Assembly: GCA_028279515.1 (NCBI GenBank)
Contig: JANQNQ010000009.1
Span: 258,429-322,428 of the forward strand
Origin: Flavobacteriaceae bacterium
Lineage (GTDB): Bacteria > Bacteroidota > Bacteroidia > Flavobacteriales > Flavobacteriaceae
Length of the DNA stretch: 64,000 nt
Direction: 5' to 3'
Below the pieces are notes generated by a model. That model was not told the DNA's origin and made no database searches. It saw nothing but the letters and a program-made list of their open reading frames with translations. The position numbers and the translations under genes are program-made. Positions 53,436 to 62,048 of this stretch are shown piece after piece; within the stretch, counting starts at the first letter, position 1; each line of letters opens with the position of its first letter.

Positions 53436-54833
53436 ATGAAAAAACTCCTTATACTTAGTTTATTGATTTCAACGGCGCTTTGTGCCCAATCAGAAGACGA
53501 AATTCAAGTAAAGAAGATCTATGATGCCGCATTGCTCAATGGACAGAGTTATCAATGGCTTGATTACCTTTCTAACTCTATAGGAGGAAGGCTTTCGGGC
53601 TCAAAGAACGCCGAGAAAGCTGTGAAATGGGGTGAAAAAGAATTAAAAGATCTCGGACTCGATAAGGTGTGGCTGCAACCGGTCATGGTACCCAAATGGG
53701 AACGTGGCAACCCCGAAGAAGCACACATAGCTTCCAGTTCAGGAAATGTCAAAGTGCCGATCTGTGCTTTAGGAGGTTCGATTGCCACCGCTAAGAATGG
53801 ACTTACCGCAGAGGTGATCGAAGTAAAAGGTTTTGAAGAGCTCGAAGGCCTCGGTGAAGAAAAAGTAAAAGGAAAGATTGTGTTTTACAATCGTCCCATG
53901 CAAGCAAACCTGATCAACACGTTTCAGGCCTACGGCGGTTGTGTAAATCAACGATATGCAGGCGCTATGGAGGCAGCAAAATACGGTGCGGTCGGAGTCA
54001 TCGTTCGCTCCATGAGTCTCAGTATGGACGATCTTCCGCATACTGGCTCCATGAGCTATGGAGAGACACCTGTGTCAAAGAGAATCCCAGCGGCAGCCAT
54101 TAGTACGAATGGCGCCGAGTTGCTCAGTAAAATGCTGAAGGAAGACAAGAAAACACGTTTCTACTTTAAACAAAACTGTGAACAGTTCGAAGATGTATTG
54201 TCGTACAATGTGATCGGTCAGATCACCGGAAGTGAATTTCCTAACGAGATCATGGTCGTAGGAGGACACTTGGATTCTTGGGATCTTGGCGATGGATCGC
54301 ATGATGACGGAGCGGGGGTTGTACAAAGTATGGAAGTATTGCGATTGTTCAAGAAAACGGGATATAGGCCCAAGCGTACCATTCGTGTTGTGTTGTTTAT
54401 GAACGAAGAAAACGGGCTTCGAGGCGGCCGAAAGTATGCCGAAGTGGCCAAAGAAAAAGGAGAGAAGCACATCTTCGCCCTAGAGTCAGACGCAGGAGGT
54501 TTTACACCCAGAGGTTTTTCTTTTGACTGCAACGACGCAAACTTTGCACAAGTAGAACGATGGAGACCATTGTTTAAGCCCTATTTGATTCACTTCTTTG
54601 AAAAAGGCGGAAGCGGTGCGGACATCGGCCCGCTAAAAGACGAGAACATCGTATTGGCTGGGTTGCGACCTGATTCGCAGCGATACTTCGACCATCATCA
54701 TGCAGCCAACGATACCTTCGACGCCGTCCATAAAAGAGAGCTAGAGTTAGGAGCGGCTACCATGACTGCTTTGGTCTACTTATTCGATAAATACGGAACC
54801 GTTCAAAACATTAAGGCCAAGATCAAAGGCTGA
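53436..54833 (+). CDS. Secreted M28-family zinc peptidase
   Basis: 465 residues; signal peptide MKKLLILSLLISTALCAQ. PA domain insertion (about 115-215), then the M28 catalytic domain: H278 in GGHLDSWD, D290 in DDGAG, NEEN, ESDAGG and HHHAANDT. Resembles carboxypeptidase Q/aminopeptidase-type enzymes acting on dipeptides or N-termini. It ends exactly next to the convergent glycosyltransferase gene (0 nt gap). Confidence 0.9.
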   Translation: MKKLLILSLLISTALCAQSEDEIQVKKIYDAALLNGQSYQWLDYLSNSIGGRLSGSKNAEKAVKWGEKELKDLGLDKVWLQPVMVPKWERGNPEEAHIASSSGNVKVPICALGGSIATAKNGLTAEVIEVKGFEELEGLGEEKVKGKIVFYNRPMQANLINTFQAYGGCVNQRYAGAMEAAKYGAVGVIVRSMSLSMDDLPHTGSMSYGETPVSKRIPAAAISTNGAELLSKMLKEDKKTRFYFKQNCEQFEDVLSYNVIGQITGSEFPNEIMVVGGHLDSWDLGDGSHDDGAGVVQSMEVLRLFKKTGYRPKRTIRVVLFMNEENGLRGGRKYAEVAKEKGEKHIFALESDAGGFTPRGFSFDCNDANFAQVERWRPLFKPYLIHFFEKGGSGADIGPLKDENIVLAGLRPDSQRYFDHHHAANDTFDAVHKRELELGAATMTALVYLFDKYGTVQNIKAKIKG

Positions 54834-55829
54834 TCAACAAAACAAAAAATAATCTTTCATCGGTGTCTTTAGACGTTTGCTCATATAGACACCGATTTCT
54901 TTTTGTGCCTGTTTTTCAGCAATCGTGATAATATGAACCGGATCTTTCAAGGTGTCAATCAGATCCAGGCCACACAAAGGTTGCCCATAGATCTTCTTTC
55001 CTCTCTTCTGCGGATGGATTGACAACCAGTGAAACGAAACGTTTTGTGCCAATAGCTTTTTGGCGACCACCTTACCCTTGTTCCCCGCACCCCAAATGAC
55101 CAAAGGCCGTGTAGAATCGTGATCTATCTCTAAGAAGTGCTGCGTTTTCAGTTCCAGAAAAGCATCCAATGCATAATGGTCGCTTGTCTTCGAAGTTCGT
55201 GAATCGTAATCACGCCAATAGTGCAATACTTGGTTGCTCGCAATGCACTGCATCTTGCCCTTATAAAACCGAAAAACGAGATCATAGTCTTCTGGATAGA
55301 CTTTGCTGTCAAAAGCTCCGCACCGCTCTAGATCTTCACGATACACCATCCAACAAGGTGAGGCAATGCAACATTCCTTATAGATCTCAGTGAAGTTACT
55401 GCCCGTTTTGGTCAACGTATTCAGCCATGACTCATATTCGCGATAACCCTCAGAGACAGTTGTTTTAGAAACATATTGAACCAATCCCAAAGCGATATGA
55501 CCTTTTCCGTGTTGGAGTAGGTCATTTTTTAAGGCGGAAAGTTTTTCGGTGTGCATGATGTCATCCGAATCCATACGCGTCACGTAATGCCCGCTGCTTT
55601 TTGACAAGGCCAATCGCAACGCTGGAATGATTCCGCTTCCAACATTTGAAAACACGTTAATTCTGGAATCCCTCTCGGCATATCTTTTCACAATAGACAA
55701 GCTCTCATCGGTAGAATGGTCATCGATGGCGATCAGCTCCCAATTCGTCTCAGTTTGTGCCAAGATCGATTCGATGCATTCTGGCAGAAACTCGGCCGTA
55801 TTCTTAAATGGAGTGAGGATGCTGATCAA
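54834..55829 (-). CDS. Family 2 glycosyltransferase
   Basis: 331 residues. GT2 fold: ISILTPFKNTAEFLPECIES, DDHSTDESLSI and the metal-binding DxD in TRMDSDDIM. After the catalytic domain a Rossmann-like tail (IWGAGNKGKVVAKKLLAQ) resembles sugar-modifying or regulatory nucleotide-binding domains. Sugar and acceptor are unknown. It is divergent from the tail-like cluster at 56076. Confidence 0.88.
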   Translation of the reverse strand: MISILTPFKNTAEFLPECIESILAQTETNWELIAIDDHSTDESLSIVKRYAERDSRINVFSNVGSGIIPALRLALSKSSGHYVTRMDSDDIMHTEKLSALKNDLLQHGKGHIALGLVQYVSKTTVSEGYREYESWLNTLTKTGSNFTEIYKECCIASPCWMVYREDLERCGAFDSKVYPEDYDLVFRFYKGKMQCIASNQVLHYWRDYDSRTSKTSDHYALDAFLELKTQHFLEIDHDSTRPLVIWGAGNKGKVVAKKLLAQNVSFHWLSIHPQKRGKKIYGQPLCGLDLIDTLKDPVHIITIAEKQAQKEIGVYMSKRLKTPMKDYFLFC

Positions 55830-55922
55830 GGTGATGTATACATAAAATGATTGGTTCTATAAAGATGAGGAAACTATGGCAAACCACAAAGACATGGCTC
55901 AGTAGTCAATACTGCCTATTGG

Positions 55923-55937
55923 ATTACACAGTGTAAT
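55923..55937. promoter_or_regulatory. 15-bp palindrome in the GT2/tail-cluster divergent region
   Basis: ATTACAC-A-GTGTAAT, perfect 7-bp arms. It lies about 20 nt upstream of a possible -33/-7 pair (TTTG 55955-55958 and TATTTATA 55978-55985, spacing 19) leading to the cluster at 56076. Looks like an activator or repressor site. Confidence 0.45.
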
Positions 55938-56075
55938 TTCCTAAAAAACAGGTGTTTGTACGGAGATTCAAATGGAGTATTTATACGCTAAACCAGGTCA
56001 GATTATACAAGTACCTTGTAAATGAAACGAATACGTGCTTAGCACACTGTTTCAACCACTAAACTAACCACTGTC

Positions 56076-57104
56076 ATGAAAATCCCTTTCAAGGTTATCT
56101 TTGCGGCCGTATTGTTGCAAGGAGCCACATCTGTCTTCGCACAAGATCAAAATGATGCGCTCAAAATTCTTCCCAACGGAAATGTCGGCATCAACACCAC
56201 CAACCCTACCGAAACGCTTGAAGTTAATGGCACACTTAAGGTGAAAAATGTCAATATTGAAGAGAACCTTTCGGCTAAAGGCGCTAACATTTCAGGCACG
56301 CTAGCGGTCAGCAGCGTTTCTTTGAGTGGAGCACTGACCGGAACATCTGGAACACTATCCATTGGGAGTAATGCCACGATTAACAACGCATTTCTTGGTG
56401 ATGTTGGTTTTGGCCAGAGGTGGGCGGGTTTTTCACATAAAAGCGCAATGGCCACCACAAGTTATGGATTGCTACAAGACCAAGAAGGTGACTACACTTT
56501 GGTAAATATTAAATCAGGAGACGGACATATCGGATTTAGAGTAAACAATGTAGACAAAATGGTGCTCAAGTCCAACGGTAACGTTGGCATTAACACAACC
56601 GATCCAAAGGCAACCCTAGATGTTGTTGGAACCATCAATGCAACCAACGTCACCGGAACGCTTAACGGTGAGCTACCACCCATGGTCTTTGATGTAGGAA
56701 GTAAAAACGTACCGAATGCTTGGCAAGCAGTCAATAAGAATATTGAATCCCACTGTGGCGATGCAGACGGCTGCATGATGAAGATCCTATTTCATGTCAT
56801 CAGCACCGATGAGGTAAGAGTGATCACTGAGCAACTCTATTTCGAACAGCCCAATAAGTCAAACAACAAAACGGCAGGGACTTGGGGCTGGACACGACAG
56901 CAGGGTGGAGGTGATTCATCCTACATATTGAACAACGGAGTTCGGTACGAGATCATCCCGCATCCTTGGGATTGGATCTATGTGCGTAACTACGGAAGTC
57001 CTGAAGTTTCTGCAGGAAGAACTTCAGCCGCCTACACAGGTTACAATTTTCAGTTTATGGTACGTCCTAATGTATGCGCTACCGTGATCATATATGACAG
57101 GTAA
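56076..57104 (+). CDS. Exported tail-fibre-like protein
   Basis: 342 residues; signal peptide ending SVFAQ. The N-terminal module DALKILPNGNVGINTTNPTE and TLEVNG is repeated near residue 165 (MVLKSNGNVGINTTDPKATL), the style of trimeric tail-fibre or surface-adhesin stalks. A Gly/Ser/Ala-rich beta section (about 60-110) and a Trp/Tyr-rich C-terminal domain (about 205-342) follow; the latter is unrecognised. It shares its N-terminus with the next protein. Possibly a secreted adhesin. Confidence 0.7.
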   Translation: MKIPFKVIFAAVLLQGATSVFAQDQNDALKILPNGNVGINTTNPTETLEVNGTLKVKNVNIEENLSAKGANISGTLAVSSVSLSGALTGTSGTLSIGSNATINNAFLGDVGFGQRWAGFSHKSAMATTSYGLLQDQEGDYTLVNIKSGDGHIGFRVNNVDKMVLKSNGNVGINTTDPKATLDVVGTINATNVTGTLNGELPPMVFDVGSKNVPNAWQAVNKNIESHCGDADGCMMKILFHVISTDEVRVITEQLYFEQPNKSNNKTAGTWGWTRQQGGGDSSYILNNGVRYEIIPHPWDWIYVRNYGSPEVSAGRTSAAYTGYNFQFMVRPNVCATVIIYDR

Positions 57105-57164
57105 GGTGGTTTTGGCTGAGCTTGAGCTATCTACAAAACAACATTAATTCAAAAAATAGATCAA

Positions 57165-57881
57165 ATGAAGTACTTACTAAAAGTGATATTCAGTTTGTTT
57201 CTTCTCATGGGAGGCACCGAGGTATTGTACGGGCAAAATGACGCCCTGAACATCGTTTCCAACGGAAATGTCGGGGTAGGAACAACAACACCTAAAGAGA
57301 AATTACATGTCAATGGCAACATTAAGACCGAAGGACGTGTCAAAGACAAAACGGGCTTCGTCATGCCAGTTGGGACCATCATGCCCTTTGCCGGAAGCAA
57401 AGCTCCCGAAGGCTGGCTCCTCTGCGACGGAAAAGCATATGCAAACACAGGAGCTACCAAAGACCTGTATGCAGTGATTGGCTATACCTATGGAAGTCAA
57501 AACGGAAAGTTTAGAGTCCCCAATCTCCAAGGGACATTTATTATGGGGGTAAACCCTAGTGACGGTAACGAAACCCTAGGAAAAAGTGGTAATCCTGATG
57601 TGCATGTACATAGGGTAAGCCCTCCAAGCAAGTCCTTCAACACAAACACAACAGGATCTCACCGACATAAATTTTGGCCCAATTGGTATAAACGAAATTT
57701 CGCAGGCGGTGGATACTCTGGAATCGATACCAATGGGCGCAACATTAAAAACGAAAAGACCCAACCCGAAGGAAGCCATAAGCACTCGGTCACAGTTGCA
57801 TTACCTGCATTCAACAGTGGCAACTCTTCAGGAAAAAACCGCCCCAAATGGATGGCGCTCAACTATATCATCAAATACTGA
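57165..57881 (+). CDS. Exported phage tail-collar-domain protein
   Basis: 238 residues; signal peptide ending VLYGQ. N-terminal module DALNIVSNGNVGVGTTTPKE like the gene before, then a tail-collar domain: GTIMPFAGSKAPEGWLLCDG, GKFRVPNLQGTFIMG and a C-terminal GNSSGKNRPKWMALNYIIKY end. Collar domains form short fibres on phage tails and on domesticated particles. The Sec signal is unusual for a phage tail protein and suggests extracytoplasmic use. Confidence 0.82.
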   Translation: MKYLLKVIFSLFLLMGGTEVLYGQNDALNIVSNGNVGVGTTTPKEKLHVNGNIKTEGRVKDKTGFVMPVGTIMPFAGSKAPEGWLLCDGKAYANTGATKDLYAVIGYTYGSQNGKFRVPNLQGTFIMGVNPSDGNETLGKSGNPDVHVHRVSPPSKSFNTNTTGSHRHKFWPNWYKRNFAGGGYSGIDTNGRNIKNEKTQPEGSHKHSVTVALPAFNSGNSSGKNRPKWMALNYIIKY

Positions 57882-57941
57882 AAATTCAAACATACATAAC
57901 AAAGCTATTATCAATTAAATACAAACTTAAAAATCAAGGTT

Positions 57942-58673
57942 ATGCCAGTAAAAATTTCGGAGATCAAGAATCTCACACAAAACAAAGTGATAGGAGCGGC
58001 CGACGCGGCCAAATTTGACAATCAAACCCAATTCAAATCCACTATTAAAAATGTTGCGGTAACGGCTACAGATTGGGCCGAAGTAAAAGCCGATGACAAT
58101 ATTCAGGTCACATGGAAAGATGGCGCAAAAGTAGTGGCTAGAGCCGTTGGGGGTACAGTTACTGTCAAAGACAAAGAAGTCACCATCAGTGGGCTAGTTG
58201 ACGTTTCAAAATATCATATCGGACTCAACGGTCAAATAGCAATAGGACCTAAAAACAAACCAGCTGAGGCTGCATTGCTAAGTGTTAGGTTAGGAAACAT
58301 GCCCTCTCAAAGCAATCCAAAGAGCGATTGGTTGGTAGATTTCAGTGATAAAACGGATAAGGCCGAAGGGAGCAAGATCAACTTGACAGTATTGATCGAT
58401 TGGATCATGGATACCTCAGGAGACAGTAACCGACCAGAACTTCCCGAAATAAAGGGGGAAGATGGACAGCCTAAAACGGGGAACGATTTCATCATTGAAT
58501 TCAAAGACTTCTATTTCAATATTACACAAAAAACATTTGATGTAAATGTAGCATCTGCAGAAGGGTCGACCATCACTTTTGGTGACTTCACTATCAAAAA
58601 AGCGGGTTTCCGCGTCACCAATGCTGCCGTTGAAATTGAACCCGTAACAGAGACCAAAGAAATTGCCGAATAA
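57942..58673 (+). CDS. Unknown cluster protein (243 aa)
   Basis: 243 residues, no signal peptide or membrane segment. Rich in charged and beta-type residues; contains internal Asp/Lys/Gly-rich parts (WAEVKADDNIQVTWKDGAKV). I do not recognise a family. It lies between the collar protein and the DUF6603-like gene, with 60- and 90-nt gaps, and is likely part of the same transcription unit. Confidence 0.65.
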   Translation: MPVKISEIKNLTQNKVIGAADAAKFDNQTQFKSTIKNVAVTATDWAEVKADDNIQVTWKDGAKVVARAVGGTVTVKDKEVTISGLVDVSKYHIGLNGQIAIGPKNKPAEAALLSVRLGNMPSQSNPKSDWLVDFSDKTDKAEGSKINLTVLIDWIMDTSGDSNRPELPEIKGEDGQPKTGNDFIIEFKDFYFNITQKTFDVNVASAEGSTITFGDFTIKKAGFRVTNAAVEIEPVTETKEIAE

Positions 58674-58763
58674 GGCACTTGACAAACATCGTGGGAGCCA
58701 AACAAGGAATGCCATTAACGGTATTCCGGCACCAGTAATACCGTACATGTAGCAATCTCGACC

Positions 58764-61700
58764 ATGCCAGAAGCAACTACAAAACCACGCGCTCTTTTCG
58801 CAGAGATCACAGGGGAGACTGAATTCCATCTTGGGAATTCGGCTGCACCTCTGTCGGTGGGTATTGCTATTGGTTATAGAAGAAAACAAGAAGAAGGCAA
58901 AGCAACCGAGAACTTCTTGTACGCTACATTGTACTCGGTAAACCCCAAAGGAATTACCATTGAAAATTTAGTGAAATCTTGTGCCAAAAAGGACATCGCT
59001 ATTCCTGATGTGCTCAAGGCTGTTGCCTTCAAGAAATTCTCGGTCACCTATGGTTCGGGAGGGTTACAATCCAAAAACCTTCGCATCGAATTTGCAACCG
59101 AGATCACCATCAATGATCGACCATTCGATTCCGTCATTATTATTGATTATAGGAAGGACGACAAAGGCGAGGTTTCCCTTTCTTTTAGAGGAATTCTTAC
59201 CGTTGGAAAGCATCGATTCACGCTTCAATTTACCAAGGAGAAAGCATCCTGGTATTTGTATGCGGCCTACATGATCGAAGGAAAGACCACGATCGATCTA
59301 CGTGAGATCGCCACCAAGATCTTTGGAGAGGAAGAGTCCGACAAAATGCCGAAACTATCCTTTACGCTTGAAGACTTCAAGGCCTTTTTACTCTATAAAA
59401 AAGCACAAGGTAAGTCCAACGTGCTCTTCGGAATTGGCGCTGGTGTCAATATCGACCTAAAAGACCTTCCGATGGCAGGCCCTATCCTGAGCAAGAAAGA
59501 TGCCTTTGCCTTCAAAGAGGTCTTGGCGATGTATGCCGTAGGAAGTTTTAAAAAGGAAGAATTAAAGCTATTTGGAGGCTTACCATTGGTTGAGGTGGTC
59601 AAGGGTTTCAACCTGTCAACAGCTTTTAAGATCAATGGTAAGGATGAGTATTATGTGCTTAACAGTGGTACCGACGAAACGTTTGAAGAACCACAGTCGC
59701 CATCTGATCAAACGCCTGCCCCCACAGGGGTAACACCTTTAGGAGGAGCCGTTTCTTCAAAGGCAAAGTGGAAAAAACTAGATAAGAAGATAGGTCCTGT
59801 AAGTATTCAGCGATTAGGTTTTGCCTACATCGATGGTAAAGTAGTGGTGTTGTTAGACGCTTCCATGGAAATGGCCGGAATGGGCCTACAACTCATGGGC
59901 TTCGGACTCGGTTTTGAACTGAAATGGCCACCAGGAATGCCTGATTTCTATCTCGACGGATTAGGACTCTCGTACAAGAGGCCGCCGCTCGAGATCTCTG
60001 GAGCCTTCTTGCATGGAGTACAAGAGTACAAAGGGAAATCCATAGATGTTTACAACGGAGGAGCCATCATCAAAGTCAGTCGTTTTACCATCTCGGCAAT
60101 AGGATCCTATGCGAAAGTAGAAGACCAAACCTCTTTATTTATTTACGGAGTTTTTGATGGCCCGATCGGTGGTCCAGCCTTCTTTTTTGTGACGGGAATT
60201 GCTGCTGGGTTTGGCTACAACAGAAAGGTGAATGCTCCGTCTATAAATGAAGTAGCGCTGTTTCCGCTTGTAGCCTTGGCCATGAGACCTCAGGGCGATG
60301 ATGGTAACATCCTGAGCATGATAGCCAAGTTAGAAACTCCGATGAAAAATGGGAAGCTACCCATTGAAATTTCTATAGGAGACTATTGGTTGGCTGTTGG
60401 GATCAAATTCACTTCGTTCAAAATACTAGAGACCTTCGTCCTAGTAACGGTCAATTTCGGTACCCAATTAGAATTCATAATCCTCGGATTGTCCAGATTG
60501 AGCTGGCCAGAAAGAAGCATGACCAACAACCCGATCGTGTATATCGAATTGGCCATCATGGCCCATTTTGGATCTGCTAGTGATGTCGTATCCATTGAGG
60601 CCATTGTTACACCCAACTCCTATGTGCTATCAAAGGATTGCAAGTTGACAGGAGGCTTCGCTTTTTATACATGGGTAAAAGGTCCACATGAGGGGGATTT
60701 TGTCATCACCCTAGGGGGCTATCATCCTAAATTCAACAAGCCAGCACATTATCCAACAGTACCTCGATTAGGTTTAAACTGGAGAATAAGCAAGCACCTG
60801 ATGATCAAAGGAGAGCTGTATTATGCCCTCACGTCGACTGCCATCATGGCCGGAGGAAGGTGGGAGGTTCTCTTCAAAACCTCAGTAGTCAAGGTGTCAA
60901 TCATTGTATGGGCCGATATGCTCATATCATGGGCACCCTTCCAATATTATATTGACATCGGCATCACACTTAAGATAGAGCTAAACATAAAGATTGCGTT
61001 TATCCGTATTCATCTGAGTATAACGTTCGGAGCACAGCTTCATATTTGGGGGCCACCATTCGCTGGAAAAGTAAGAGTGGACTTGGCAATCTTCTCGTTC
61101 ACTATTCCTTTTGGAGACCACTCGAAAAAAGAACCTGCAAAACTAAAGTGGTCCGAATTCTCAAAAGGATTTATTCCTCAAGGAAAAACGGCGCCAACAG
61201 CTGGTAGAGCAGCAGCGCCCACCTCCAATCCAGATCCGATCAATATTTCAATAACCAACGGACTGATCGGTATGAAGGGTAGCGAAAAAGATAAAATACC
61301 TGTGATAAATCCGCATCAGCTAACAGTGTCTGTTGATTCTTTTATCCCAGTGTCTACTTTAACTTTTAATACAAAAAAGTTAGAAGGAGACCCTGATATG
61401 ACAACCGGTTCAGGGGTTCTTAAATATAGTAAGCGAGAACTTAAGATAGGTGTGAGACCCTGTGGGTTTGCAAAAAAAGACGTCACCTTTAAGATGAATG
61501 CAAACTTGATTTTGAAGGGGGACAAGATGCCTATGGTCATCACTTGCCAAGGGAAAGGATTCCCCGAAGCTCTTTGGGCACCAGACGAATCAAAAAACAG
61601 CAATAAGAACCCTGGAACATCAAAAATAATCCCGAATGTCCTTTCAGGATTGATTATTCAGCCGCCACCAAGACCAGAGGTGCCACAAATTAAGCCCTTC

Positions 61701-62039
61701 GATTTTTCCAAGTTGTTGGATCATTCTGAAGTGTCTTTTAAGTGGGAATTCGTTTCCGTTCAATTTGGCGAAAAGTATTCATCGCTAGATGTGTTTGGGC
61801 ACTATGATTCGAATCATGAGATCATGATTGTGGGTCTTCTTGAAAAGAGCTTTGATGAAACAAAAGCCAGACGAGAAAAGATACACAGTTTGCTCTTAGA
61901 AGGGTTTGACGATACTTTACCTGAAATAGAGGAAACTGAGATTCTTGAAATAATGGTGGAGGGCAGTACCTACTTTAAAGGAACGCCCATCTTATGTGGT
62001 ATTGGCGAAATGCCGCAATATCCGACCGACGTGAAATGA
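58764..62039 (+). CDS. Large DUF6603-like protein
   Basis: 1091 residues, no signal peptide. The central part (about 365-620) has the pattern I associate with DUF6603: LDGLGLSYKRPPLEISGAFL, NGGAIIKVSRFTISAIGSYA, GGPAFFFVTGIAAGFGYNR and FPLVALAMRP. Around it are many hydrophobic strands but no clear transmembrane bundle, suggesting a large beta structure. The Pro/Ser-rich linker near residues 300-335 and the C-terminal EIEETEILEIMVEGSTYFKG are unassigned. Function is unknown; the family occurs in varied bacteria. Confidence 0.75.
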   Translation: MPEATTKPRALFAEITGETEFHLGNSAAPLSVGIAIGYRRKQEEGKATENFLYATLYSVNPKGITIENLVKSCAKKDIAIPDVLKAVAFKKFSVTYGSGGLQSKNLRIEFATEITINDRPFDSVIIIDYRKDDKGEVSLSFRGILTVGKHRFTLQFTKEKASWYLYAAYMIEGKTTIDLREIATKIFGEEESDKMPKLSFTLEDFKAFLLYKKAQGKSNVLFGIGAGVNIDLKDLPMAGPILSKKDAFAFKEVLAMYAVGSFKKEELKLFGGLPLVEVVKGFNLSTAFKINGKDEYYVLNSGTDETFEEPQSPSDQTPAPTGVTPLGGAVSSKAKWKKLDKKIGPVSIQRLGFAYIDGKVVVLLDASMEMAGMGLQLMGFGLGFELKWPPGMPDFYLDGLGLSYKRPPLEISGAFLHGVQEYKGKSIDVYNGGAIIKVSRFTISAIGSYAKVEDQTSLFIYGVFDGPIGGPAFFFVTGIAAGFGYNRKVNAPSINEVALFPLVALAMRPQGDDGNILSMIAKLETPMKNGKLPIEISIGDYWLAVGIKFTSFKILETFVLVTVNFGTQLEFIILGLSRLSWPERSMTNNPIVYIELAIMAHFGSASDVVSIEAIVTPNSYVLSKDCKLTGGFAFYTWVKGPHEGDFVITLGGYHPKFNKPAHYPTVPRLGLNWRISKHLMIKGELYYALTSTAIMAGGRWEVLFKTSVVKVSIIVWADMLISWAPFQYYIDIGITLKIELNIKIAFIRIHLSITFGAQLHIWGPPFAGKVRVDLAIFSFTIPFGDHSKKEPAKLKWSEFSKGFIPQGKTAPTAGRAAAPTSNPDPINISITNGLIGMKGSEKDKIPVINPHQLTVSVDSFIPVSTLTFNTKKLEGDPDMTTGSGVLKYSKRELKIGVRPCGFAKKDVTFKMNANLILKGDKMPMVITCQGKGFPEALWAPDESKNSNKNPGTSKIIPNVLSGLIIQPPPRPEVPQIKPFDFSKLLDHSEVSFKWEFVSVQFGEKYSSLDVFGHYDSNHEIMIVGLLEKSFDETKARREKIHSLLLEGFDDTLPEIEETEILEIMVEGSTYFKGTPILCGIGEMPQYPTDVK

Positions 62040-62048
62040 TGAAAACGG

